Source: Aphidius gifuensis (Eukaryota; Arthropoda; Insecta; Hymenoptera; Braconidae). Taken from it: a DNA stretch of 64,000 bases. Made by a program: the position numbers and the translations under genes. Location of the stretch: positions 19,463,555 through 19,527,554 of the forward strand of contig NC_057789.1 of the NCBI RefSeq assembly GCF_014905175.1. Reading direction: 5' to 3'. Every line of letters starts with the position of its first letter. The stretch's first letter is position 1. Of the stretch, positions 35,088 through 47,842 are shown in pieces. Under the pieces are notes generated by a model. It ran no database searches and was not told where the DNA came from. It saw nothing but the letters and a program-made list of their open reading frames with translations.

Positions 35088-37974
35088 TTATTTCTCAGAT
35101 GATTCATTGTTAAGGTACCATGACTTGAGTTGAGATTTAAAAGAAGTGAGGGTACTTGAATTGCAGATTTGTGGGGAAATGTTGTTCCAGATAGTAGAAG
35201 CAGCAACCGCAAATGCTTGCTTGTACGTATCTGTCCTGTACTTTGGAATTAACAGAGCTTGATCATGTTGAGCTCTTGAAGGTCTTGTTGAGATTGGAGT
35301 CATTAGTAATTCAGCAAGGTATTGTGGTTTATTGTCCTTGAGAATATTGAAAACAAGGGATGCAGTAAACAACATCCTGATATTTTCAATACTTAGCCAA
35401 CCAAGTTGACGTCTCGGTACAGAGATTGATTGATCCCGTCTGAATCCATAGATAAACCTCACACCTCTATTGATGATTCGTTGAAGCTTGAGATCAAGTA
35501 CAATACCAAGTCCATGGAGTGCAACCAGACAGTAGTTAATATGCGGTAAGATTAGTGCAGTTACTAGTTTAACTCTAAGTCCTTGATCTGAGTATTTCAT
35601 TATGTTAAACAGTTGGTAGAAAGCCGAATTGTTCTTGGACAAGATCTGTTTGATATGGTCAGAGAACGTCAGCTTGGACTCCATAATTACACCTAGGTTT
35701 TTTATGGTTGGTGAAAAACTGATTGGAGAATCTGGAAGACCAAGTTGAGTGAGCTCTGAGTAGTTGATGTTGTTGATGAAACGTTTTGCACCAAAGACAA
35801 TTGCCTGAGTTTTTTTAATGTTTAGTGTAAGATTGTTCTCTTTGGCCCAGTCACTAATTCTTTGGATGTCAAGGTTGATTAATTTGATACACTGATTGAT
35901 TTCAAGTGGTGAACAGCTTCTATAAATTTGAAGGTCATCGGCATACAGGAGTCTATGGCAGTTCTTGATCGACCCACCAATGTCATTAATAAAAAGTGTA
36001 AAAAGTAGAGGACCTAGAATGGAACCTTGCGGTACACCTAATGTTATTGGTAGCCAACAAGATAGTACGTCATCTAGGCCTTTAATTGCTTGACTACGCC
36101 CAGACAGATACGATTTAAACCATTCAATGGTTTTTGGAGATAGTCCAAAACTTCTTAATTTGATGAAGAGAATGTCATGAGGCACCGTATCGAATGCTTT
36201 TGAAAAATCAAAAAGTACCAGTAGAGTTACTTTCTTTTCATCCATGCCAAGTCTGATATCATTCAAAAGCTTGATTAGAGCAGTTTGGGTGCTGTGTCCT
36301 TTTCTGAAACCACATTGGTATTCATCAATTAATTGGTGAGCATTCAGATATTTACAAGCTGCTGATAAACTATTTTTTCAAGTGCTTTAGATAGGTAGCT
36401 GAGTAAAGCAATTGGCCTGTAATCCTCCTTACGTGTTGGTTTAGGTATCTTATTGATGGCTACAACAAGAACTTTTTTCCAGACATCAGGAAAAATAGCT
36501 GTTTGAAGTGACTTGTTGAATAGTGCTTTTAATTTATCTGCAAGTATTGGTAGAAATGGTATTACCATTTTTTTAGGAATTTGTTCATAGTCAATCGCAT
36601 TTGAGTCAATATTTTTAAGTGCTAGTTCTGTTGATGCCTCATTTATTTCTTGGAACTGAAACTGGGTACCTTGCGACACGGTATGAATGGTGGTGCTATA
36701 CGAAGTGGAGACACTATCGATTGATAATGAAGTGAAATATTGATTCAAGTCGTCGAGTGCAATATGTTGTGTTGCTCTTTCTTTGAGTAGTCCAAGGTTT
36801 CTAAGTTCAGACCACAGGTGACTGGAACCAAGATTGCTTAGTCTGCTTTTATAGTAATTTACCCTAGCTGCTGCCACTTGAGCTCGATGTAGTGACCTTA
36901 ATGAACGATATTTTGCTAAATCTTGGTACTGGTTAGTTCTTCTTGACTTTCTATAGCATGCTTGTACTTGATTATAGTCAAGACGAAGTTGATCATTCAG
37001 CCATGGTGCAGATTTCTTCTTATTTACAGTGACTAGAGAGATTGGTGCGACTTCTTCAATGAAACCCATAAAGTTCGAGACAAAGGTACTGACACTATTG
37101 TTAAAATTACTTTCAGGTATAGAGGAGTTGATGAAAAGGCTGTTAGTTAGCTGCTGTAATACCTCAGGTTGATTCAAGTTTACATAGGGACGAGTTTTAA
37201 TTTTCTTTGGCTGTGGTTTGATTATTTGAAGGCACATCTCAAATGTTAGAAGATGGTGACCAGCTGCAAAAGGTGTGTCTGATTTATAGCTACAACATCA
37301 TTTATATCTATCATACAGAGATCGAGCCACGTTTGTGAATTCTTTGTTGAGTGAGAGAAAGTATGTTCAACTAGTTGCAGTGAATTATCGTCTATAAAAT
37401 TACGTATTGTTTGTGAGTCTGCATTTGAAGATAGTTGATCGGCATCAAAATCACCCATGACGATTCTATGCTTGTAGCCATCCATAGATTCAGCAAGAGT
37501 ATTGGTAAAATTCAAGAGAGGAGAATGAGGAGGTCGATAAACAACAGCCACAACAGATGGTTCAGAACCATGTGGTCTAACTTCACAAGTCATGAATTCA
37601 ACATTACCTGGTTTGCCTTGCCAAGAAGTTTTAGGTTTTAGTAATTCAAAAGCATGTAGTGAATTGTGGATGTATAATCCTACCCCACCCCCATTGTTGT
37701 TACGGTCATTACGATGGAAATTATAATCTGGTAAATTGACGATTGAGTTAGGAATTACATTGGATAGCCAAGTTTCAGTTACAGCAATAATATGGATAAT
37801 ATTTGTTTGATCGATAAAAGTACGAAGTTCGTCTAGATGTGCTCTGAGTGAGTTGATGTTGATGCAGCATAGATTAAGTAAATTATGAGAGGGTACAGAG
37901 TAAGAGAGTGTATTGTTTTTGATATTTTTTACTTTGTCTATGTTACAAGTTGTTTTATTTATAACAGTTGCCAT
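35088..37974 (-). pseudogene. Non-LTR ORF2: endonuclease plus reverse transcriptase, two frameshifts
   Basis: Frame 37974-37246 is an apurinic-type endonuclease (VTETWLS, NNGGGVGLYIH, VVYRPPHSP, MGDFDAD, WLDLCMID). The normally conserved Asn of GDFN is Asp here. A one-base shift near 37290 moves to 37237-36344 (linker, SAPWLNDQLRLDY; RT start, YRPIALLSYLSKALEKI). A second shift near 36345 moves to 36266-35088 (LFDFSKAFDTV, GVPQGSILGPLLF, catalytic YADD, and the RT C-terminal region). ORF2 follows ORF1 within 20 bp. Length and order fit CR1/Jockey ORF2. Confidence 0.88.
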
Positions 37975-37992
37975 ATTGTTGCCAGTAGACCA

Positions 37993-38415
37993 TCATTGTG
38001 ATGTAGATGTGCTAGTAGATGCAGCTTGATCATTTGAGTACAGTTGGATAATCTTATTTATATCATCTTCATTTAATAAAGTTTGTCTGATTGAGTTATC
38101 ACTATTTTTTGCATGAATCATATTACACTTGGCCCAGACATACTTAAAGCCAATTGGCTTAAGTAAGTGCTTTGCTTTACCAAGCAACTTGAAGGAATGT
38201 GAAGAGAGCAACTCACTACTAAAAATATTTTGATTAGCATGATCTGTGCTACCAGGTAGATTAAGCGAAGAAAGTTTTACTGGTGGAGCATTTTTTGCAG
38301 TGTTAAGCAATCTACGAACAGTATGTGAGTTTGTGCAGGTTAAGGCAATTGATACTGGTGCATTTGTGGCAGTAGAATCAGCCGAGGTTACAGTCTGTCG
38401 AATTTTCTTTTGCAA
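37993..38415 (-). pseudogene. Non-LTR ORF1, C-terminal part
   Basis: About 140 codons, Ser/Thr-rich, with LLGKAKHLLKPIGFKYVWAKCNMIHAKN and an ending DINKIIQLYS, as in ORF1 proteins of CR1/R1-type elements. In-frame sequence upstream (HNEITNIRVLQKKIRQ, coiled-coil-like) is stopped by a TGA near 38459. The start is therefore not a real initiation codon and the N-terminal zinc-finger part is missing. Confidence 0.6.
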
Positions 38416-38993
38416 AACTCTAATATTAGTGATCTCATTGTGTAGAGAAATAGTTCAAAGTACGAGAGTACAAAGTTGACGTCTTGTTGTACTTACAGTC
38501 AGAGAGAGAGAGAGAGAGACGCGCACGACAAAGGGCCTCTGGCAAACAAAGGCCCGATGATTTTTTTTTTTTCGACAAAACTACAACAATAATTTAATAG
38601 TTAATAAACAATCAATTAATATATAAAATAACACACATTTTGAGTCAGCTACCTTCTTGGACTGTTGCTATGGGAATTAATATTTTCAAAACATTATTTA
38701 TTGTTGGAGATACAAAGTCTGATGACACGTCCCTGACTAAATATATTTACAACTGCTACACTACCGGACACAAATCTTAACTTACAGGCTGACACTAAAC
38801 AAACATACACAACCATACACTACACACACACTATATGCACCCCTATATAATATACTCATTCCAGTTCCGGCCGCCGTGCACTTTACACTCTTGTCTCGCA
38901 TTATATATTGTCTGACTGCTAATTAAATAAACGTAACCAATAATATTAAATTGTACTTGTTATTATTTATGATCTACCCTCACATAACCAACA

Positions 38994-39007
38994 GGTTATG
39001 GGCCCAG
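38994..39007 (+). promoter_or_regulatory. Primer-binding site matching the tRNA-iMet anticodon arm
   Basis: GGTTATGGGCCCAG directly abuts the 5' LTR. It is complementary to CTGGGCCCATAACC, the anticodon stem-loop of initiator tRNA-Met, rather than to a tRNA 3' end. Drosophila copia is known to prime from an internally cleaved tRNA-iMet half, and this arrangement matches. Confidence 0.85.
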
Positions 39008-39146
39008 GCATTTAGCCTAAAAATTAAATAACAAGCATTTAAATAAATTTTCTCGTTTAACATACAACGCGTCTAGTGAAAACGTGTAGCGTCTATTGCA
39101 TCAGAAACCGCGTGTGAACAGTGAGTGCATATATATATAAAAATTA

Positions 39147-42002
39147 GTGACAATGGCGAAATCTCACGTTATCTCAATTGATCCATTAAAACATGATAAT
39201 TATGAAATATGGAAAGTCCGGATGGAATCATATTTATATAAATTGGATCTCTGGGATATCGTATCAGGCGTTAAAACAAAACCTCCAACAGAATGTGATG
39301 ATTGGAATCAAAAAGATAAACTGGCCAGATGTGAAATAATCCTAGCCGTTTCAGCTAGTGAATTACAAAGTATTAATTCTACAAATACGTCCAAAGAATT
39401 ATGGGACAAAATTAAAAATGAGCATCAGTCAAGTGCACCAATAAATAGAGTAACTTTACTTGCCATGCTTACTCGTTTTAAAATGGATAGCGCAAAAAGC
39501 ATCCGAGATAATATTAATGAATACTTTGATCTTGTTAATAAATCCAAACAAATAAATTTGGAAGTAACAGATGAAATTTTGGCCATGTTTTTATTAAATA
39601 GTTTGCCTAAAGAATTTGAAAATTTTAGAATGATAATTATGACTAGAGAGACTTTTCCATCATTGCAAGATCTGCGCTCGAAACTTCTAGAAGAGTCAGA
39701 TGCAAGAAAATCTATTACAGAAAATAGTGGAAACAGTCAAGGTCAGAGAGCCATGTACGCAAAATCTTCGTTTGGCCGAAAAGGCCCGAGCAATCGAAAC
39801 TCGTTTTCTCGAGGTGGAAAACGACCTGCACATAAACCGCTGTCACACACAGAAACAGATGACCGGTATAACAATAACAACAGAGGTGGGGGAACGAATG
39901 GACAGAGAAGATGGACCCCGCACAACAACAATAACAAAGGTTTTGACAGAAAGTCAAGCAATACAATACGCTGTGAAAAGTGCAATGGTTACAATCACCA
40001 TGCAAAAGATTGCTATTCGAAAAATATTTATAAACATGCAAGTTATGCAGAAGAAGAAGAAGAAGATGAATACGATGAAAATATTGAACTCGCTGCAAGT
40101 GCTCAAACAAATGAAGAAATCGCATTAATGAATTATGTAAACAATGCTAACAAATCAAACGATAAAAATTTATGGTGCTTAGATAGTGGCAGTACATCAC
40201 ATATCACTGCAAACAATAAGCTATTTAAACAAATTGAAAAAGCAAATTTAAAATTAAGCCTTGCCAATAATGATTCAACAAAAATAAGTGGTGTTGGTGA
40301 AATTAAAATAAATATAAATGATGGTAATAAACAAAAGACAGTGAAATTAGATCGTGTTTTATATGTGAATGATTTAAGAACTAATTTACTGTCAGTGTCA
40401 AAAATGACAGATAAAAATTATAAAATCCTCTTTGAAAAAGAAAAAGCGACAATATCTGACATAAATGATAATGTACTGATAACAGCAAAGCGAATTGGCA
40501 ATCTATATTATATTCAAGAGAGCCAAAACGCTGCAAATCTTGCCGAATTTAATTCCAAAAACGACTTTGAAAAATGGCATCATCGTCTAGGCCATGTCAA
40601 CGAAAAAGACATAAAGCTCATGTGTAAACAAGGAATATTAAATACACCAAAATCACTTCAAGAAATTAAAGACTGTGAAGTGTGCGCTCAAGAAAAAGCT
40701 GTCAATCAACCATTTCCAAAATCCAATGACGGGAGGACAACAGATTGACTAGAAATAGTCCACAGTGACGTAAGCGGTCCAGTTCGATGCCCTTCTCACA
40801 GTGGACACAGATTCTTCATCACCTTCATAGATGACTACTCAAGATGGGGTGAAGTATACTTTTTAAAACATAAAAATGAAGCGTTAGAAAAATTTAAAAT
40901 ATATAAATCTATGGTTGAAAATTTTACTGGCAAGAAAATTAAAATGTTACAGACGGATAATGGTCAAGAATACTGCAATTCAAACTTTGATAAATTCCTA
41001 CAAGAAAATGGAATTAAGAGGAGGTTAACTGTACCATATACACCACAACAAAATGGCGTAGCTGAAAGAAAAAATAGAACCCTGGATGAAATGGCAAGGT
41101 GCATGATGCGACATGCTGAAATACCAGGTACATTTTGGGCTGAAGCAATCAATACAGCCAATTATATTCGTAACAGATGTCCAACAAAACCTTTAAATGG
41201 CAAAACGCCTCACGAGCTGTGGACAAATAAAATTCCAAACGTTGACCATTTTCAAATTTACACAGTATATGCCTTAGATAACAAAATAAACAAAGGCAAA
41301 ATTGATTCACGAGCAAACAAATGTGTATTTGTTGGATATTCAGATACATCAAAAGCATACAGAGTCTGGAATCCAGAAACTCGAAAAATAATAATATGCC
41401 GCAGTGCAAAATTCATGAATGATAAGTATTATAATAATATGTATGAAGAAATTCTAGGTGAAGGTGGGGACATGGTGAACCAAAATCCACCATCGAATTC
41501 CTTCAAAATAATTAATAATGGACCATCAATTAATAATGAATATGTTTCAGACAATGAATCCATTGATGATTTCCAACTAGCTCCAGAAACACCTATTAGA
41601 GAAAATATACCAGATAGACCAAATAATACATCAATAAGAGGTCGTGGTAGACCAACTATATTGAGAACAGGTGGTAAAGGTAGACCTAGAAAAATATATC
41701 AACAAATAAGAAACAATACAATAGAAATTGTAGATGACTCTGAAGATGAGCTACCAAATGAACTAGCAGCTGATGAAATGGCAAACCTAACTGAAGACCC
41801 AATTACAATTCAAGATGCCAAAAATTCTGATGATGCCGAAGAATGGCAACAAGCAATCGAAAATGAATTACTATCTCAAATTAAAACAAAACATGGGATA
41901 TTGTACCAAAACCAAAAGACAGAAAAGCTATTGGCAATAGATACGTCTTCAAGACAAAAGAAATTCCTAGCTCAATTTCTGGCAAAAAGAAAGTCAGATT
42001 AG
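39147..42002 (+). pseudogene. Copia gag-protease-integrase, one internal TGA
   Basis: The frame starts at ATG 39147 (MTMAKSHVISIDPLKHDNYEIW, gag). A CCHC zinc knuckle (CEKCNGYNHHAKDC) is at residues 276-289. The protease active site (WCLDSGSTSH) has Asp at about residue 346. The HHCC integrase domain follows (WHHRLGHV .. CEVCAQEK). A TGA at 40746-40748 interrupts it, and the same frame continues with the integrase core: VHSDVSG (first Asp), LQTDNGQEY (second Asp), NGVAERKNR (Glu). The frame ends at 42002 after a shift at about 41875-41890. Role: particle protein, maturation and integration. Only these two lesions are visible up to the RT start. Confidence 0.92.
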
Positions 42003-43399
42003 TAGCTAAAGGATGCTCTCAAAAATCAGGTGAAGATTATTTTGAAACATTCTCACCAGTTGCAAGACTCACTTCAATAAGAGTCATGGCTGCACTAGCA
42101 GCAGAATTTGGACTCATGATACAACAAATGGATGTCGTAACAGCCTACCTGAATGGTGACTTGAATGAGAAAGTCTACATGAAAGTCCCTGAAGGGCTTG
42201 AAGATATGCTGACTAAAATGTTGTCAGGCAAACCTGTCGGATCGAGTAGGCAGGTCATGTCAGACACACGCATTTTAGAAACAGCAGAAAATTGGAAAAA
42301 TGAACTCCATAATGAGAACAACAAAGTCTGTTTATCAAGAAAAGCACTATATGGACTTAAACAGGCTGGAGTTCAATGGAACAGGAAACTGGTAACTGAA
42401 TTGAAGAAACTTGGTCTACAACAGCTTACTCAGGATCCATGCATGTTTGTCGCCAGAGACAAACACGACATCATGATAATATTAATATATGTGGATGACA
42501 TGCTCATTGCATCTGCTAATATTACATGGATAAATGAAATCAAATCGTCACTCTCCAAAGTTTTTGAAATGAAAAATCTTAGTGAAGTAAAACGATGCTT
42601 AGGTATAGAATTTAGCAGGCCTAAAATAAATGATGTAGTACAATTAAATCAGAAGAAATACATAGAGGATATTCTTGAAAGATTTGATATGTCAAACTGC
42701 AAGCCAGTCTTGACTCCTATCGAGGCTAACTGCAACTTAGAGAAACCAAAGAATATAAATAATGATGAACTCCAAAGATTTCCATACAGGCAACTCATTG
42801 GAGCTCTGATGTATTTAGCCATTTCTACCAGGCCAGACATCTCATATGCAGTAAGCTATCTTAGTCAATTTAACTCATGTTACTCATCTGAACATTGGAA
42901 AGCAGCAAAAAGAGTTCTCAGATATTTAAAAGGCAGTATAGATACCAAGCTTGTATATAAAAGAACTGGTAAACAATTGTATGGTGTTGCTGATGCTGAT
43001 TGGGCAGGTGACAGAAATGATAGAAAATCATATACTGGATATGCTTTCATATTGGCTGGTGCCAGTATATCATGGAAATCAAGAAAGCAAAGAACTATCG
43101 CTTTATCTAGCACTAAAGCTGAATATATGGCTTTATCAGAGTCAACCAGAGAAGCGTTATACTTGCAAGAGCTATTTCGTCAGATTGGTATGTTAATAGA
43201 ACATACAACTATTTACAATGACAATCAAAGTGCTCAAAAACTTGTATTTAGCCAAGCATATCATTCTCGCACTAAACATATTGACATTAGACATCATTTC
43301 ATCCGAGACGTCTATGAACAAGGACGAGTAACACCATCATACCTATCAACTGATAAGATGCCAGCAGACATGTTGCTTCAAAGGGTTAACATCCACTAA
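42003..43399 (+). CDS. Copia reverse transcriptase and RNase H
   Basis: This frame is open from about 41890 to 43399, in +2 register relative to gag. It has RLVAKGCSQ, QMDVVTAYLNGDL, YGLKQAGVQWN and the catalytic YVDD (ILIYVDDMLIA), then RNase H (ADADWAGD, SSTKAEYMALS, DNQSAQ, TKHIDIRHHFI) and a C-terminal DMLLQ. All RT/RNase H hallmarks are present. Expression would need the upstream shift to be bypassed. The polypurine tract and 3' LTR follow 78 bp after the stop. Confidence 0.9.
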
Positions 43400-43774
43400 A
43401 CTGACAAGTTGCAGCCAAGGACTTGGTCTACAAATAACGTAAACAACAGGTCCTACGCCATCATCTTTGAGAGGAGGTGTTGGAGATACAAAGTCTGATG
43501 ACACGTCCCTGACTAAATATATTTACAACTGCTACACTACCGGACACAAATCTTAACTTACAGGCTGACACTAAACAAACATACACAACCATACACTACA
43601 CACACACTATATGCACCCCTATATAATATACTCATTCCAGTTCCGGCCGCCGTGCACTTTACACTCTTGTCTCGCATTATATATTGTCTGACTGCTAATT
43701 AAATAAACGTAACCAATAATATTAAATTGTACTTGTTATTATTTATGATCTACCCTCACATAACCAACATTTAT

Positions 43775-45079
43775 AAATTAATATAAATAAATATTAAATA
43801 TATAATTCGTTTATTCGATTTTTAGGCCAAATATTAATACCAAAAAAAACTAATTATGACAAAATATAATATTAATAATAATCTGAAACGTAATTTCGTA
43901 GCTCAAAATCATAAAATAAATTCTCAAACACAATAATAACAATAATAACTAGAAAATGAGTAAAATCGGAGTAAAACCATAAAACCTGCTGTAAATCCAA
44001 CTGCAACACTGCAACGTAACGGAAACTGAACGGAAACTCAAACATAATCTTAAACGTAGTCGTAATCGTAAAATTAAAAACACAAAATTAACACCAGAAA
44101 CTCAATCGAAACAAACCTTCCATAGACTTAGTCTTCGAGGAAAACCAAGAGTCGCTCAGTATGTGGGTTATGGAGAGAGGGACGGGTAAAGTTGTGTGGA
44201 GAATTAATTAAATAATAAATTTTACAAACAAATATTTAAGCAAAGCCGTAAGCCAAAATTTATATTCAAAAATCTCAATAAAAAAATACAAAACATAATT
44301 AAAACGTATCGAAAATCCAAAATAAGCATATTTTTATAACCGAAAACTAGAATCGAGGATACCTCAACTTAATCGAAATCTGCTTACACAAACCGCCAGT
44401 AAATCGACTCTAAATCTGTAAATAGCCTCAAAAGATAATCGTTTACAAAAGCAAAACTAAAATCGTGATGGGAAAATTAATTTACGCGTTATTCTACCAA
44501 AAATCCGAATTAATTAAATCAACTTAATCGTAGTTCGTCGTCACAAACCTCCAATAATCGAATTGAAATTTAAGATATTCGCGAAATTAACAATCAAAAG
44601 CTAAACAAGACCAGGATTAACCTAAGTCAAACATAACCAAAACGAACACGAGGCTACTCTCAGGGATAACCCATAGAGGCTCAGAATACCTGGTTTATTC
44701 AGAGAGAACGACTGTTCAGCTCGGAGTCCCAAAGCAGAGAGAGAGTTTGTGATACTCTAAAACAATATATCGTGAAAATCTTATACTACTCCCCTTCCCC
44801 TTTTTACTATAGTGAGTTGACTTGTATACTCTCCACATTAAGCTGGAATTTCAAATAATAATAATAATAAATCAAAATACGTATTACCGGGTTTACCCGA
44901 TTTTTAACGAAAAAAGTAAATGGAATAAGCCTCCGATTTATTCTGGAGTTAGATATACAAAATTAAATAATAATCAAAATTTAATTTAATTTAATTTAAT
45001 TTAATTTAATTTAATTTAATTTAATTTAATTCAATTTAATTTAATTTAATTTAATTTAATTTAATTTAATTATGAAGGG
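43775..45079. other. Spacer right of Copia with a (TTTAA)n microsatellite
   Basis: AT-rich sequence with a somewhat more complex block at 44100-44820. No coding similarity. 44980-45068 is a (TTTAA)n tract. Sequence left and right of Copia is continuous across the TTTAT duplication. Confidence 0.5.
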
Positions 45080-45403
45080 TATATATATTAGACCTGTCCA
45101 AAAAAAAAAGAGTTTTTTTTTTGTACCCTCCTGAGGTCTAAATTTGTTAATTAAATCATTTTTTAGCTCATGAAAATACCTTCAAATTGTCCCTGTACAT
45201 TTTTTTTGTACTGTTAATAGTTTTGTTTCAAGTAAACCTTAAAAATCATGACTTTGCAGGTATATGCAATTTAACTTGTAAACGTATTTTATTATTATCA
45301 TTAGTAGGATAAGTAGTATTATTCAAAAGTATAAAATTGTTGAGCTTGATAGAGAAAAACATTTTTATGTTAAATAAAATATGTTTAGCAGTTAAATTGA
45401 AAA

Positions 45404-46856
45404 TCATGTAATTGAGAATTGTGTAGCAAATGCATTTGTTATTTCTTGTAGATTATAAACTATGTTATCGTTTATGAGTATACAGCTTATTGTATTAGAC
45501 TGACTCAATTTACTATTAATAAAATTCCAAAATTGCCTAGGATTTGTACTTATATTATTCTCTAGATTATAATTATATCTAGCAAAGTCTTTACGCAGTA
45601 GATCTTTAACAGCTGTTGTAATATCTCTAATTCTTGTACTAATTGACTTTGATTTATTGTTCTTATTAATTTTTAAATACTTATGCTTAATCCTAATGAG
45701 TGCTATTAGTTCGGCAGAGTACCAGCATGGATAAGTTGAAGCTTCGTAAGGACGCTGTGGTGGATAATAGTTATTGTTTACTAGCTTAAAGAATGTATTA
45801 TAAAAAATATCAGAGAGATGATCAACTGAAAACATACTGTTACTCACGCTGAACAAACTATCCCAATTTAAAGATCTTAGGTCGTATTTGAATTTCTCTA
45901 AATCTAGGTATTTCATCTTATAATTAGTTGATGAGATTTTTGATACAAAACAATCATTAGGTGTAGATATAATATAATATAGTATTTACAAGTAGAAGAG
46001 GATGATAGTCATCCTGAGGAACTAATGCATCAGCTGGTGAGATTAAACACGTTAAATTAGAAATGAATATAAGATCTAGAATTTTTCCATGAGAATTAAG
46101 AATAGTATTAAGCTGTTGTAGATTCAATGTTGACATAAATAGAGAAATAATAGAGTAAAGTTTACTATGTGCAGATGGTAACATGTTGTTGAACTCTGGT
46201 AAATTGAAATCACCAGCAATGATCAAGTGGCAATTAAATTTAGTTAAATATTCCTGAAACAGTTTAATGAATTTAGAGAATATTGTCTTTTTGCTATTTA
46301 TGATATCAGGAGGAATGTAGATAACAAAAATACGATATGCTGAGCCATAGTAATCCAGGTAAATGCCAAGTATATCCATTTCAATAATATCAGTAATTTT
46401 TTCCGGTAGGTTAATTACATGTATATTATTAAACTTGTTAAGTTTTATTGCACAGAGCACACCACCACCTTTAGATTTATACTTCACGTGTCTATCTGTT
46501 CTGAAAACAACAAAATAATTACTATCAAAATAGTGATAGGAAGAAATACCTGGTTCAAGCCATGACTCAGTAATAAGAATAATGTCATAGTTGAGTGCTA
46601 GAGAATTTAAATAAGTATCCATAAATTTATTTTTAATACTCCTAGTATTTTGATAAAATATATTAAACATATTCCCAGTAGTATCCAAAGATTGAGTAGC
46701 ATGTATATAATTAGTTGTAGAGCTGAAAGAGCTGGAAGAGAAAGATGATGTAGACACAGGTGAACAAGTTGATAAAGAGGAAGTTACAGGCTTTATTTTA
46801 AAAATACTATTAATATTATGATAATTATTATTATTGTTATTATACAATAATTTCAA
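45404..46856 (-). pseudogene. Non-LTR ORF2: endonuclease and linker only, RT absent
   Basis: 46856-45957 carries an endonuclease (YQNTRSIKNK, ITESWLEPG, GGGVLCAI, IAGDFNLPEF, ILDLIFIS). The catalytic GDFN is retained. A frame change near 45940 leads to 45916-45404, the linker before RT (CWYSAELIALIRIKHKYLK, RQFWNFINSKL). The frame ends at 45404, and the terminal inverted repeat of the host element begins about 200 bp later. The entire RT domain is missing. LINE truncation is normally 5', so loss of the 3' half needs a later deletion. Confidence 0.85.
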
Positions 46857-47842
46857 GTTTCTTGTTGTTGTTGTTGCATTGATTGTTGACGATTGTTGAC
46901 AACCTTGAAGACACCGTTGACAAATCTCACTCGAGCATTGGTTACGCCATCTTGTGTCAGCTGATCTGTCAGCTGTCGCCGCTGGGCTAATTGAGCAGGT
47001 GTGAAATCCTGCGATATCACGATTTTGCTCATCCAGTTTGTTAATTGCTTTGCCTTTTTCAACTCCAAGACTTTCTGCACAAATATGTCTTTATAAAAAG
47101 TACTGTTAAATTTTATTTTGGTCATTCTGGGCTTTGTAAGAGTACCAGAATAAAGATGTATGCGTGAGGAGTTTACTTTAACAGTGCCAATATTGGTGTA
47201 AGTCTCAAGTACTGTATCTATAAGTTGATCAACCTTACCTCGATCACTTAGGACACGTTGTGTAACAGTAATGTTTTCATTTGTATCTTCAGGTATGCCG
47301 AATACTATGATATTTGGCATACGTTCAATTAGTTGTTTACTGTTGTTGGCATCAGGTGTGTAATTTGAGTGGTGTGCTCAATTTTTAGAATTATTATTAA
47401 CTTTTTGATTCAGAGCGACAATATTATCATTTGCATCACGTAGTTCGGTGTCAACGGCTGCAAATTTTTTATTAACTGAAGCAGTAAATGTTGTTAATGC
47501 ATCTACAATATTATTAAGTTTGATTGATTGTTGTTCCACAATATTATTAAGTTTGATTGATTGTTGTTCAATTAGAGTTTTTATTTGGTCAAGTGTAACA
47601 TCACTAACAGGAGTATTATTGCCTGTTGTGTTAACAGAAACATTTTTTCTAGGACGACCAATGGGTTTACGATCACTAACAGTACTTGATGCACCAGCTA
47701 ATAATTTGTTAATTTCTTGAGACATTGTAGTAGTGTTAGATTGTTGCATTTTACTCATCAAAGAAGTGTCTGTATCAGTTGTGTTGTTGACACCAAGATC
47801 GAGTGACAAGCTACGCCGTGCTGGTGATCTTATAATAGACAT
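46853..47842 (-). pseudogene. Non-LTR ORF1 with RRM-like domain, one in-frame stop
   Basis: The N-terminal part (47842-47378) has a GRPRKN motif and a heptad-like coiled coil with a 10-residue repeat (EQQSIKLNNIV twice). A TGA at about 47378 interrupts it. The same frame continues to 46853 with NIIVFGIPE, the first strand of an L1/Jockey ORF1 RRM-like domain, and a Gln-rich tail. The ORF1 stop overlaps a TTG that opens ORF2. Confidence 0.75.

Larger units (their letters stand above)
34764..38559 (-). mobile_element. Non-LTR retrotransposon with ORF1 and ORF2 (CR1/Jockey-like)
   Basis: On the minus strand the element runs from about 38559 (near a GA-rich tract at 38500-38520) through ORF1 (38415-37993) and ORF2 (37974-35088), to a 3' end near 34764 with AATAAAAATTTTTT and a CAATCAATCAAT tail. 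Only two single-base frame changes interrupt ORF2, so it is nearly complete and fairly young. No TSD was resolved. Confidence 0.8.
38702..43769 (+). mobile_element. Full-length Ty1/Copia retrotransposon, TSD TTTAT
   Basis: LTRs at 38702-38993 and 43478-43769 are each 292 bp, start TGTTGG, end CCAACA, and look identical over their length. TTTAT flanks both sides (38697-38701 and 43770-43774). The primer-binding site follows the 5' LTR and a polypurine tract (GAGAGGAGG, ending 43477) precedes the 3' LTR. The coding region has one nonsense codon and one frameshift. Identical LTRs imply recent insertion. Confidence 0.97.

Noticed and set aside
39700..40128. 142- and 136-codon frames inside Copia gag
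   Set aside because: Shadow frames of the gag coding sequence, which has the CCHC knuckle in the main frame.
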